From the NCBI GenBank assembly GCA_964473285.1, contig CAYYOI010000069.1:1-6576 (forward strand): a stretch of 6,576 nt of DNA. The letters are read 5' to 3'. Below the pieces are notes generated by a model. The model did no database searches, was not told where the DNA came from, and worked only from the letters and a program-made list of their open reading frames with translations. Origin of the DNA: JBNJGT01 sp964473285 (GTDB lineage: Archaea; Nanobdellota; Nanobdellia; Woesearchaeales; JACJVW01). Shown here in pieces: positions 1 through 6,540 of this stretch. Both the position numbers and the translations under genes were made by a program. Each line of letters begins with the position of its first letter. Position 1 is the stretch's first letter.

Positions 1-7
1 CTGTTGG

Positions 8-13
8 TTTTTT
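8..13 (+). terminator. Short T-run, possible end of an upstream transcript
   Basis: A run of six T sits at the left edge, just before a region with no convincing coding. Archaeal transcripts often end at oligo-T tracts without a hairpin, so this could terminate a plus-strand gene lying to the left. Two of the three plus frames close within the first 30 bases, which would fit the tail of such a gene. Only the edge is visible, so the call is weak. Confidence 0.25.
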
Positions 14-66
14 CTATTAATTCAGGAGTAGTTAAAACTCATCGGAGATACTGGATGCCTTGTATA

Positions 67-80
67 GTAAGATTTATAAG
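67..80 (+). promoter_or_regulatory. Archaeal BRE/TATA promoter of the secF-secD-UMP kinase operon
   Basis: The purine-rich GTAAGA (67-72) resembles a BRE and is followed directly by TTTATAAG (73-80), a good archaeal TATA box. Its centre lies 27-28 bp before the ATG at 104. Archaeal transcription usually starts about 25-27 bp downstream of the box centre, so the transcript should begin at or within a base or two of this ATG and be leaderless. This fits the absence of a correctly spaced Shine-Dalgarno motif: AAGGTGG at 78-84 is too far from the ATG. Confidence 0.65.
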
Positions 81-103
81 GTGGCTGCAGTTTTTCTTTG
101 TTA

Positions 104-1018
104 ATGTCTCGCAAGAAGCATCCATTGGCGACTAAGGTCAAGTATTATTATGAGGAGCATTATAAGAAATTACTTCTGATTCCCATGATCCTGCTTGTGC
201 TTTCCTTAGGGCAGATAGGATACCAGTTTGCAACCACAGGTACGATATTCCATCAGGATGTTTCTTTGAAAGGTGGTGTAACACTTTCTGTACAGGCAGA
301 AGACTTCGATCTTGATTCTATCAGAAACGCCCTTGATGATGAGGGGTATGATTATGATATACGGCAGGTAAAATCAGCGGGGCGGATTTCAGGATTCATA
401 ATTCAGGCAGATGTCCCTGTTGATGATACGGATAGTATAAATGCATTGCAGGCTAAGGTCGGAAATGTCCTGGGAATGGAACTTGATGATGATAATTCAA
501 GCATTGAGACAGTGGGTTCCACTCTTGGTTCACAGTTCTTCTTTTCAACAATAAAAGCCATATTGATAGCATTCACATTCATGGGAATAGTAGTGTTTCT
601 CTATTTCAGGACACTTGCTCCGAGTTTTGCAGTCATACTTGCAGCTTTCTCTGATATTGTTGTGACTCTTGCAATAATTAACCTGTTTGGTGTGAAGATC
701 GGGACAGGTGGTATTGCTGCATTCCTTATGATGATAGGGTATTCGGTTGATACTGATATCCTCCTTTCAGTAAGAGTACTGAAGAACAAAGAGGGAAGCA
801 CAATGGATAAGGTGTATTCAGCCTTGAAGACAGGCCTTACCATGAATATAACCACTCTTGTTGCAGTATCCATAGCTTACCTGTTTTCTGGGGCCTTGGT
901 AATACAACAAATCATGCTTATACTCTTTGTAGGACTACTGGTTGACATGATTAACACCTGGATTCAGAATGTTGGAATCCTTAGATGGTATCTAGAAAAA
1001 AGACCTCTGAAACGATGA
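104..1018 (+). CDS. secF: Protein translocase subunit SecF (archaeal type)
   Basis: SecF is a polytopic membrane protein of the RND superfamily that pairs with SecD and assists Sec-dependent protein export from the outer face of the membrane. The 304-residue product shows the expected layout: a basic cytoplasmic N-terminus, TM1 at about 20-40, the start of the extracytoplasmic domain with the DVSLKGG motif (about 52-58), then five helices from about 147 to the end. TM4 carries the family signature IGYSVDTDILL (about 211-221). ATG 104 is preferred over the in-frame TTG at 98 because the TATA box predicts transcription starting at about 103-104, and a leaderless message would begin at this ATG. 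The stop codon overlaps the secD ATG by 4 nt (ATGA), implying translational coupling. As I recall, secF before secD is the usual archaeal order. The gene appears intact. Confidence 0.93.
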   Translation: MSRKKHPLATKVKYYYEEHYKKLLLIPMILLVLSLGQIGYQFATTGTIFHQDVSLKGGVTLSVQAEDFDLDSIRNALDDEGYDYDIRQVKSAGRISGFIIQADVPVDDTDSINALQAKVGNVLGMELDDDNSSIETVGSTLGSQFFFSTIKAILIAFTFMGIVVFLYFRTLAPSFAVILAAFSDIVVTLAIINLFGVKIGTGGIAAFLMMIGYSVDTDILLSVRVLKNKEGSTMDKVYSALKTGLTMNITTLVAVSIAYLFSGALVIQQIMLILFVGLLVDMINTWIQNVGILRWYLEKRPLKR

Positions 1019-2751
1019 AACTCAAAAAAATATTCACAAATATCCGTGTATTGATCCTGCTAGTCTTTTTAGTACTTGCAGTTGTGGCAATTTATCCTAA
1101 TTTTACGGCAGAGGGTGTTGCTATAAGGAATGTAAAGGTAAACACTTCTGCAGCAGAGGCGGGGATTGAGAGCCCTAACCCAAATTCTCCTCCAATGACA
1201 AGAGAAAGGGTCATTGCAATAAATAACCAGCCTATAAAGGATCTAGCAGATTATTACGAGATAGTAAGTGACCTCAGGCCAAACCTGACAATTACTTTGC
1301 AGACAAATGATGATGTTTATACTCTTACAACAAGGGAGAAATTCGAAACAATCACTTTGAATGAGACCACCACAAAGGTTGTGGAAGAGACGTATCAGGA
1401 AACAATAAACCAAACGCTTGTCAATAAGACCAGGAACAAGACTGTTGTTGTCAACAAGACCGAAAAGCGTAGTCTTGGGATGGAAGATTTGGGTCTTTCT
1501 GTATATGATGCACCAAATTCCAATATAAGGAAAGGGCTTGATCTTGAAGGAGGTACGAGGGTGGTGCTTAGTCCCGAAGAAAAGCTACCTGATGATACAC
1601 TTGATTTGCTTGTTTCAAATCTGGAAAGAAGGCTTAATATCTATGGCCTGAGTGACCTTGTCGTGCGTAAGGCAGGTGATATATTCTCAGACCAGCAATA
1701 CATCATAGTAGAGATTGCGGGAGCAAACGAGGAAGAGGTAAGGGAACTTCTTTCAAAACAGGGAAATTTTGAGGCAAAGATCGGGGGAAAGGTTGTTTTT
1801 GAGGGTGGTACAGGAGATATAACTTATGTATGCCGTTCTTCTGATTGTTCAGGGATTGATCCCAGCCAGCCATGCAGGCAGATTGATGATCAGGAGCACA
1901 TGTGCCGCTTCAGGTTCAGTATTGCATTAAAGCCAGAAGCTGCTGAAAGGCAGGCAGCGGTCACAAGCAATCTTACAACCATAACAACTGATGAACAAGG
2001 CAATCTGCTTGCCAGGGAAGACCAGTACTTAAACGAGACACTAGATCTTTTCCTGGATGGGCAAAAGGTCGATTCATTGAACATAGGTTCTGATCTTAAA
2101 GGAAGAGCTGTTACAGATATACAGATTTCAGGTTCAGGGGTAGGAACAACAGAACAACAGGCTTCTTTCACCGCGCTTGAGAACATGAAACAGATGCAGA
2201 CGGTGCTTATCACTGGAAGCTTGCCGGTGGAACTTAATATCGAAAAGACAGAAAGCCTTTCACCTCAGTTAGGTGATGAGTTCATAAAGAGTGCATTCCT
2301 TATGGGGTTCCTTGCAATATTTGCTGTTGCTTTTGTGGTCTATCTGAGGTACAGGAAAATACAAGTGTTTGTGCCTATGGTAATCACCATGGTATCAGAA
2401 GTTGTACTTATCCTGGGAATGGCTTCTCTTATCGGATGGAACCTTGATCTTGCGGCTATTGCGGGTATCATAATCGCTGTGGGAACAGGAGTTGATGACC
2501 AGATTGTCATTACAGATGAGGTTCTCAGGGGCAAGAAGAAGCATATGAACTGGAAGACCAAGATAAAGAATGCTTTTTTCATAATTATGGCAGCATTCTT
2601 CACTACATTTGTTGCAATGATACCTCTGGTATTTGCAGGAGCCGGAATCCTGAAAGGTTTTGCAATCACAACAATGCTTGGAATCAGTTTCGGGGTATTT
2701 GTTACAAGGCCTGCTTTTGCAGCTATCATGGAACAGTTGTTAAGTGAATAA
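1015..2751 (+). CDS. secD: Protein translocase subunit SecD with PDZ-like and sequon-rich extracytoplasmic insert
   Basis: SecD is the SecF partner in the Sec export accessory complex. The 578-residue product has TM1 at about 12-29 and a large extracytoplasmic region (30-423). That region contains a PDZ-like segment (about 33-107), a linker rich in N-X-T sequons (about 116-149), the family motif GLDLEGGTRVVL (174-185), RLNIYGLSD (about 206-214) and four cysteines (273, 278, 287, 297). Five helices follow (about 424-444, 451-473, 477-499, 521-542, 545-568), with the SecD signature GTGVDDQIVITDE (490-502) in TM4. The ATG at 1015 is chosen because it overlaps the secF stop as ATGA and gives a typical short basic N-terminus (MKLKKIF). 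The ATG at 985 would add ten residues that only repeat secF coding sequence in another frame. No clear Shine-Dalgarno motif precedes the start, so coupling to secF is likely. The family assignment is firm; the PDZ reading is by eye. Confidence 0.93.
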   Translation: MKLKKIFTNIRVLILLVFLVLAVVAIYPNFTAEGVAIRNVKVNTSAAEAGIESPNPNSPPMTRERVIAINNQPIKDLADYYEIVSDLRPNLTITLQTNDDVYTLTTREKFETITLNETTTKVVEETYQETINQTLVNKTRNKTVVVNKTEKRSLGMEDLGLSVYDAPNSNIRKGLDLEGGTRVVLSPEEKLPDDTLDLLVSNLERRLNIYGLSDLVVRKAGDIFSDQQYIIVEIAGANEEEVRELLSKQGNFEAKIGGKVVFEGGTGDITYVCRSSDCSGIDPSQPCRQIDDQEHMCRFRFSIALKPEAAERQAAVTSNLTTITTDEQGNLLAREDQYLNETLDLFLDGQKVDSLNIGSDLKGRAVTDIQISGSGVGTTEQQASFTALENMKQMQTVLITGSLPVELNIEKTESLSPQLGDEFIKSAFLMGFLAIFAVAFVVYLRYRKIQVFVPMVITMVSEVVLILGMASLIGWNLDLAAIAGIIIAVGTGVDDQIVITDEVLRGKKKHMNWKTKIKNAFFIIMAAFFTTFVAMIPLVFAGAGILKGFAITTMLGISFGVFVTRPAFAAIMEQLLSE

Positions 2752-2752
2752 A

Positions 2753-3382
2753 ATGTATGTTCTTTCGCTTGGAGGGTCACTAGTTGTTCCTGACGGCGTG
2801 GATATTTCTTTTCTTAATGAATTGCAGGATATAATCCTTTCTTCCAGGGAGAAATTCGTGGTAATATGCGGAGGTGGCAAACTTGCACGCACTTACCAGG
2901 GATATGGTAAATCTCTTGGTCTGGGTCCAGAGGATCTTGATTGGGTGGGAATAAGGGCAACCCAACTGAATGCTGAGCTAGTGAGAGGAATGCTTGGCGC
3001 TGAGAGGATAAAAGATTTTACTAAGCCTGTGAATGCGCAGATTTCTGTTGGTGCGGGAACTGAACCCGGCTGTTCTACTGACATGAGGGCTGTGCAGGCT
3101 GCAGCGTTTGGGGGCAAATGTATCAATCTTTCAAATATTGATTATGTATATGATAAGGATCCGCGTATAAGTCCGGATGCGAAGCGGTTTGAAACTCTTA
3201 GCTGGAATGAATATCGTGATCTGATTGATAAGAAATGGTCTCCTGGCATGAATGTGCCTTTTGATCCTGTTGCTGCAGAAGAGGCAGAGAAAAATGGTTG
3301 TGCTGTTGTCTTCATCAATTCCCTGGATAAGTTAAGAAAGATTCTTGCAGGGGAGAAGGTTGAAGGAACCTATATTATCTGA
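2753..3382 (+). CDS. pyrH: UMP kinase (uridylate kinase), archaeal type of the amino-acid kinase family
   Basis: This predicted cytoplasmic enzyme phosphorylates UMP to UDP with ATP. The 209-residue product has the amino-acid kinase fold in order: N-terminal LSLGGSLVVPDG (4-15), the glycine loop CGGGKLARTYQ (39-49), GIRATQLNAELVR (about 66-78), the nucleotide-binding stretch EPGCSTDMRAVQAA (about 104-117) and the ATP-site segment YVYDKDPR (131-138). Length and motifs fit the archaeal UMP kinase branch. The ATG at 2753 lies one base after the secD stop and is preceded by AAGTGA, a weak Shine-Dalgarno match at suitable spacing. The in-frame GTG at 2744 would add only MNK and overlap secD, so it is less likely. 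The gene probably shares the secF promoter. Its 3' end overlaps the convergent porB by 13 nt. A nucleotide kinase has no obvious role in export, so the linkage is probably only transcriptional. Confidence 0.88.
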   Translation: MYVLSLGGSLVVPDGVDISFLNELQDIILSSREKFVVICGGGKLARTYQGYGKSLGLGPEDLDWVGIRATQLNAELVRGMLGAERIKDFTKPVNAQISVGAGTEPGCSTDMRAVQAAAFGGKCINLSNIDYVYDKDPRISPDAKRFETLSWNEYRDLIDKKWSPGMNVPFDPVAAEEAEKNGCAVVFINSLDKLRKILAGEKVEGTYII

Positions 3383-4269
3383 ACCTTGCATTCTTCCAGC
3401 TTCTCAAGACGTTTGAATTCTTCATCTATATCCTGCTGAATGTTCATTATCTCTTTTGGTTTGAGGCCTTTGAAGCGGCCCATTGTCTTGAGATAATCCT
3501 CAATGTGTTTTGCATTATTTGGTTTCTTTGTGAATTTAAGATAACCTTCTTCTATCTCATATAAGGGTGTTACCCTGGACTGGTAAGCTGATTTTGCAAT
3601 CTCTATTGTCATGTCACTGAGATGCCTCCAACCTGTGGGGCATGGTGAATAGATCTGGACGTATGCGGGTCCTTTATGTTCAAGGCCTTTTTTTACTTTC
3701 TGGATGAAGTCCTGAGGGAATGCCAGGTTTGCGGTTGCAACATATGCACCGTGAGCAGCCATTATGAGAGGCATGTTCTTTTTCTTTTCCTGCTTTCCAT
3801 GGATCTTGTGCCCGTGAGGAGTAGTTGTGGTTGCAGCGTAATGAGGGGTTGCTCCTGATCTTTGGATGCCTGTGTTCATGTATGCGCCATTGTCATAGCA
3901 AATGTAGCAGAAATCATGACCTCGTTCAGCTGCACCTGATAGTGCCTGGAACCCAATATCAAAGGTTCCGCCATCCCCTCCGATGATAAGGATATTTGTC
4001 TTTTTTTTCTGGTGCTTGATTGCCCGTTCAACTCCTGATGCTACAGAGGCTGCATTCTCGAATGCTGCATGAATCCAGGGAATCTTCCAGGATGTTTGTG
4101 GATAAGGCGTAGATACTACTTCCATGCAGCCAGTTGCCTGTATAACTATCGTGTTCTTTCCAGCGGCTTTAAGTGCATGCCGCATTGCAATTGCAGGCCC
4201 GCATCCTGCACATGCACGATGGCCTTGTGCAAAGAGTTCTTCTGTCGGGATTTTGTTTATTTCTTTCAT
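3370..4269 (-). CDS. porB: Pyruvate:ferredoxin oxidoreductase beta subunit (PorB)
   Basis: PorB is the thiamine diphosphate-binding subunit of the PorGDAB complex, which converts pyruvate, CoA and oxidised ferredoxin to acetyl-CoA, CO2 and reduced ferredoxin. The 299-residue product has the ThDP motif IGGDGGTFDIG (96-106), continuing to DNGAYMNTGIQ (126-136). Four cysteines fit the family's [4Fe-4S] site: C20 and C23 in CAGCG, C48 in ATGCMEV, and C210 in SPCPTGW. The C23-to-C48 spacing of 25 equals that between the second and third ligands of the single-chain enzyme as I recall it. The ATG at 4269 overlaps the stop of the preceding small gene as ATGA. The TTG at 4281 would add four residues and is rejected. 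An 8-A run at 4008-4001 encodes Lys-Lys-Lys without disturbing the frame. The C-terminus is Lys/Glu-rich and probably helical. The 3' end overlaps the UMP kinase gene on the other strand. Confidence 0.93.
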   Translation of the reverse strand: MKEINKIPTEELFAQGHRACAGCGPAIAMRHALKAAGKNTIVIQATGCMEVVSTPYPQTSWKIPWIHAAFENAASVASGVERAIKHQKKKTNILIIGGDGGTFDIGFQALSGAAERGHDFCYICYDNGAYMNTGIQRSGATPHYAATTTTPHGHKIHGKQEKKKNMPLIMAAHGAYVATANLAFPQDFIQKVKKGLEHKGPAYVQIYSPCPTGWRHLSDMTIEIAKSAYQSRVTPLYEIEEGYLKFTKKPNNAKHIEDYLKTMGRFKGLKPKEIMNIQQDIDEEFKRLEKLEECKVQII

Positions 4270-4532
4270 TTTATACAACAAACAAGATTTTCAAGTGTTC
4301 TTATAGTGCATTTTTGCTGTCTTGCGAGGTTCTTTTTCCAGTACTGGTTCCATTTGTCATGCCCTGAGCCCCAAAAGTCAACCCGCAATGTCAATTTCTT
4401 GCCACATTCGCAGATTGTACTCTTGTAATGGCGGTTTGCGTCATGTTCTGAAATCCAGGGGCTTTCCCTTAGATCTTTTCCGCAATAGAGGCATTGCTCT
4501 CTTAAGTCTGTGCTTTTGAATATCGTATCCAT
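4266..4532 (-). CDS. Small zinc-ribbon-like protein of unknown function encoded between porA and porB
   Basis: I do not recognise this 88-residue protein. It has two Cys pairs in the style of a zinc ribbon: CLYCGK (C14, C17) and CECGKK (C41, C43), 23 residues apart, with H30 and H35 between them. An aromatic stretch rich in Trp, Gly and His follows (DFWGSGHDKWNQYW, about 52-65), and then a basic tail with C75, C85 and C86. No signal peptide or membrane segment is visible. The ATG follows the porA stop directly (TAAATG), and the stop overlaps the porB start as ATGA, so it should be co-translated with both. This packing argues strongly for a real gene and suggests a role linked to the oxidoreductase, for example in cluster or subunit assembly or as an accessory metal-binding protein. 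That role is inference only. It could also be a DNA- or RNA-binding zinc ribbon. Confidence 0.8.
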   Translation of the reverse strand: MDTIFKSTDLREQCLYCGKDLRESPWISEHDANRHYKSTICECGKKLTLRVDFWGSGHDKWNQYWKKNLARQQKCTIRTLENLVCCIK

Positions 4533-5663
4533 TTACATCCACGTTACTGGTTGTTTCTTCTCAAAAGTGCAGTCCTTTATGTTTTGGGCAGTAATGTCTT
4601 TTCCTCCAAGACCTGCTATGTAACCGTTGATTATGATATCTGTATCGTATAATGTGCTCCTCAAGTCTGAGTATACAGCACCTTCATGGCCAAGGGAGAT
4701 ATTCTTTTCAATAACAACCATGCTTTTGAGGTTCTTTGTGGCTTTCTTGATCTCATCAGCAGGGAATGGCCTGTAAGTCCTGATCTTTAGCAGCCCTACC
4801 TTCTTGCCGCTTTCCCTGAGCTCATCAACAGCATCTCTTGTTGTTCCACACAGTGAACCCATGGTGACTATTGCATGCTCAGCATCACTCATCTTGTATT
4901 CTTCAATCAGGCCGTTGCCGTAGCTTCTCTTGAAATGGCGCTTGAAGTCCTTGTTCGCAGTGCGTATGACATTTAAGCTTTCAGTCATTGCATCCTGTTC
5001 CTGTTTCTTGAATGTCATGAAACTGTCAGGAAAGCCTACTGGTCCCATGGTAATGGGTTTTTTAGGGTCAAGCTTGTATGCAGGTGAGAATTTTGGAAGA
5101 TATCTTCCAACTTCCCTTATCTGTGGTACCTCTACAGGCTCATAGACATGGGATAATGTAAAGCCGTCTATGCAGACCATCGCAGGAAGGAGTACTTTCT
5201 TGTTCTCTGCGATGCGGAAAGCCTGGATCATCGTGTCGAGTGCTTCCTGGGCGCTTTCAACATATATCTGGATCCAGCCGGTATCACGGGCAGACATGGA
5301 GTCCTGGTGATCGTTCCAGATGTTTATCGGAGCTGATAGGGCACGGTTGGCAACAGCCATGACCACAGGCAAGCGCATGCCTGATGTGATATGAAGTATC
5401 TCATGCATAAGGGCAAGTCCCTGGGAAGCTGTTGCGGTGAAAGTCCTTACGCCTGTTGCTGAAGAGCCTAGTGCAGCGCTTATGGCCGAGTGCTCGGATT
5501 CCACATGGATCATGTCTGAGGATAATTCACCGTCATTGATGAACTGGGCTATGTTTTCCACTATATGGGTCTGTGGTGTAATCGGATACATGGGTATTGT
5601 TGCAGGTTTACATAGCTTGACTGCCTGTGCTACTGCCATGCTTGTTTCCATTACTTTCTTCAT
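4533..5663 (-). CDS. porA: Pyruvate:ferredoxin oxidoreductase alpha subunit (PorA)
   Basis: PorA supplies the pyrimidine side of the ThDP site and the CoA-related domains of the PorGDAB complex. The 376-residue product begins with the family hallmark YPITPQT (26-32). It continues with VESEHSAISAALGSSATG (54-71), which includes the conserved Glu region that activates ThDP, and then TATASQGL (76-83). The stretch ANRALSAPINIWNDHQDSM followed by RDTGWIQ is typical of pyruvate-type alpha subunits rather than 2-oxoglutarate types. The C-terminal half has the transketolase C-like portion (IVTMGSLCGTTRDAV; KIRTYRPFP). The ATG at 5663 is chosen because it overlaps the porD stop as ATGA and is preceded by AAAGAGG at 4-nt spacing, the clearest ribosome-binding site in this operon. 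An upstream in-frame ATG at 5732 would add a Met/Arg-rich stretch that is only porD read out of frame. Length is close to the family norm. Confidence 0.94.
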   Translation of the reverse strand: MKKVMETSMAVAQAVKLCKPATIPMYPITPQTHIVENIAQFINDGELSSDMIHVESEHSAISAALGSSATGVRTFTATASQGLALMHEILHITSGMRLPVVMAVANRALSAPINIWNDHQDSMSARDTGWIQIYVESAQEALDTMIQAFRIAENKKVLLPAMVCIDGFTLSHVYEPVEVPQIREVGRYLPKFSPAYKLDPKKPITMGPVGFPDSFMTFKKQEQDAMTESLNVIRTANKDFKRHFKRSYGNGLIEEYKMSDAEHAIVTMGSLCGTTRDAVDELRESGKKVGLLKIRTYRPFPADEIKKATKNLKSMVVIEKNISLGHEGAVYSDLRSTLYDTDIIINGYIAGLGGKDITAQNIKDCTFEKKQPVTWM

Positions 5664-5929
5664 TTTTCCTCTTTGATCATCTTTATAGCGTTGAACACGC
5701 ATTCTTTGGCGCATATGCCGCATCCTTTGCAATATTTGAGATCGATCTCAAACTTCTCGTTGATTGCGTTATCCGGGCAGAACTGCCAGCAGATGCCGCA
5801 CTTTGTGCATTTTGATTTGTCCTTGACAGGTTTCATGGCTCTCCAGCCGCCGGTCTTGTTTCGGGAGGAATTGCCAGGGTCGGTGATTACCGCACCTATC
5901 TTTGGTTCTGATCTTATGAATCTTTTCAT
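5660..5929 (-). CDS. porD: Pyruvate:ferredoxin oxidoreductase delta subunit (PorD), 2x[4Fe-4S] ferredoxin
   Basis: PorD is the ferredoxin-like subunit that carries electrons from the PorB cluster to external ferredoxin. The 89-residue product has the delta-subunit N-terminal stretch (DPGNSSRNKTGGWR, 17-30), followed by two cluster motifs: CTKCGICWQFCP (C41, C44, C47, C51) and CKGCGICAKEC (C67, C70, C73, C77). All eight cysteines are present. The second motif ends CV rather than the common CP, a small departure that should not affect ligation. Both ends overlap neighbours by 4 nt as ATGA, with porG upstream and porA downstream. No Shine-Dalgarno motif is visible, so translation probably depends on coupling to porG. 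Confidence 0.93.
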   Translation of the reverse strand: MKRFIRSEPKIGAVITDPGNSSRNKTGGWRAMKPVKDKSKCTKCGICWQFCPDNAINEKFEIDLKYCKGCGICAKECVFNAIKMIKEEK

Positions 5930-6462
5930 TTTGTCATGTGATATACTTTTTCTACAGCTTTCTTGTTGAGTTCAGAAATGTGTTCTCCCTTGGTTTGTGC
6001 GAATTTTTCATGGATCGCTTTTTTGAGTGAGTTCAGGGAGACAATGCCTGTTGCTTTTGCGAATGCGCCTAAGATAGGTGTATTCACGATTGGCCTCTTG
6101 AATATGTCAAGGGCTATTGATGTAGCATCGATGGTCTTGATATTCTTTATCCTGAGATTAGGTTTCTTGTTGGAATTTATTATGATGAATCCGTCCTGCG
6201 ACATGCCTTCTGTGACATCAACCACATCTACAAGTGAGGAATCAAGGACCAGCACGATATCCGGATGATATATCTGTGATCTTGTATTGATTTTCTTATC
6301 AGAAATCCTGACATAGGACTGGACTGGTGCTCCTGCCCGTTCAACTCCGAACATCGGAAAGGTCTGGCTTTCTTTCTTATCATAGAATGCTGCCATGGCA
6401 AGAATCTGTCCTGTGGTCACTGCGCCCTGGCCTCCTCGTCCATGGATTCGTATCTTATGCAT
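5926..6462 (-). CDS. porG: Pyruvate:ferredoxin oxidoreductase gamma subunit (PorG)
   Basis: PorG is the gamma subunit of the 2-oxoacid:ferredoxin oxidoreductase and is the first gene of its operon. The 178-residue product has the glycine motif GRGGQGAV (8-15), then FPMFGVERAGAPV (35-47), RSQIYHPDIVLVLD and VDVTEGMSQDG, all standard for pyruvate-type gamma subunits. Length matches the family. The ATG at 6462 lies about 26 bp downstream of the centre of a TATA-like palindrome, so the message is probably leaderless. No Shine-Dalgarno motif is present. The stop overlaps the porD start as ATGA. Confidence 0.93.
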   Translation of the reverse strand: MHKIRIHGRGGQGAVTTGQILAMAAFYDKKESQTFPMFGVERAGAPVQSYVRISDKKINTRSQIYHPDIVLVLDSSLVDVVDVTEGMSQDGFIIINSNKKPNLRIKNIKTIDATSIALDIFKRPIVNTPILGAFAKATGIVSLNSLKKAIHEKFAQTKGEHISELNKKAVEKVYHMTK

Positions 6463-6482
6463 ATGTTCTAAGACGATTGTCT

Positions 6483-6500
6483 CTTTTTAAAAAGTTTTTT
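6483..6500 (-). promoter_or_regulatory. TATA promoter of the porGDA-zinc protein-porB operon
   Basis: On the minus strand an A-rich BRE-like tract (6500-6495) precedes CTTTTTAAAAAG (6494-6483), a perfect 12-bp AT palindrome that can act as a TATA box. Its centre lies 26-27 bp before the A of the porG ATG at 6462, which predicts a leaderless transcript. No other promoter-like sequence closer to porG was found. The palindrome is symmetrical, so orientation is set by the flanking A-tract and the gene rather than by the box itself. Confidence 0.55.
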
Positions 6501-6518
6501 GTTTACTTCATAGTGAAC
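6501..6518. repeat. Imperfect inverted repeat, candidate operator
   Basis: The arms GTTTACT (6501-6507) and AGTGAAC (6512-6518) flank a 4-bp spacer and pair at 6 of 7 positions. The repeat lies just upstream of the BRE of the por promoter and between it and the possible promoter at the right edge. That is a plausible place for a dimeric transcription factor, but short AT-rich inverted repeats also arise by chance. Confidence 0.3.
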
Positions 6519-6540
6519 GATATGGAGTTTTTCTAAAAAA

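Noticed and set aside
1..135. Open plus-strand frame from the left edge to a stop at 133-135, overlapping the start of secF
   Set aside because: The translation has no recognisable motif, it runs through a clear promoter and it overlaps secF by over 30 bp. It is most likely a chance open frame.
985..1014. Longer SecD start at ATG 985
   Set aside because: The extra ten residues lie wholly inside secF coding sequence, while ATG 1015 gives the ATGA overlap and a typical SecD N-terminus.
4001..4008. T8 run on the plus strand (A8 in porB) as a dedicated terminator or frameshift site
   Set aside because: It encodes Lys codons in frame within porB, and PorB continues normally past it. It might stop antisense transcripts by chance, but nothing shows programmed slippage.
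4069..4428. Plus-strand open frame of 119 codons opposite porB and the zinc-ribbon gene
   Set aside because: It is antisense to two well-supported coupled genes, is rich in Cys and Phe as a shadow frame, and has no recognisable motif or promoter.
5664..5732. Longer PorA start at ATG 5732
   Set aside because: The added residues are a Met/Arg-rich stretch from porD read in another frame. ATG 5663 has a ribosome-binding site and matches the usual PorA start.
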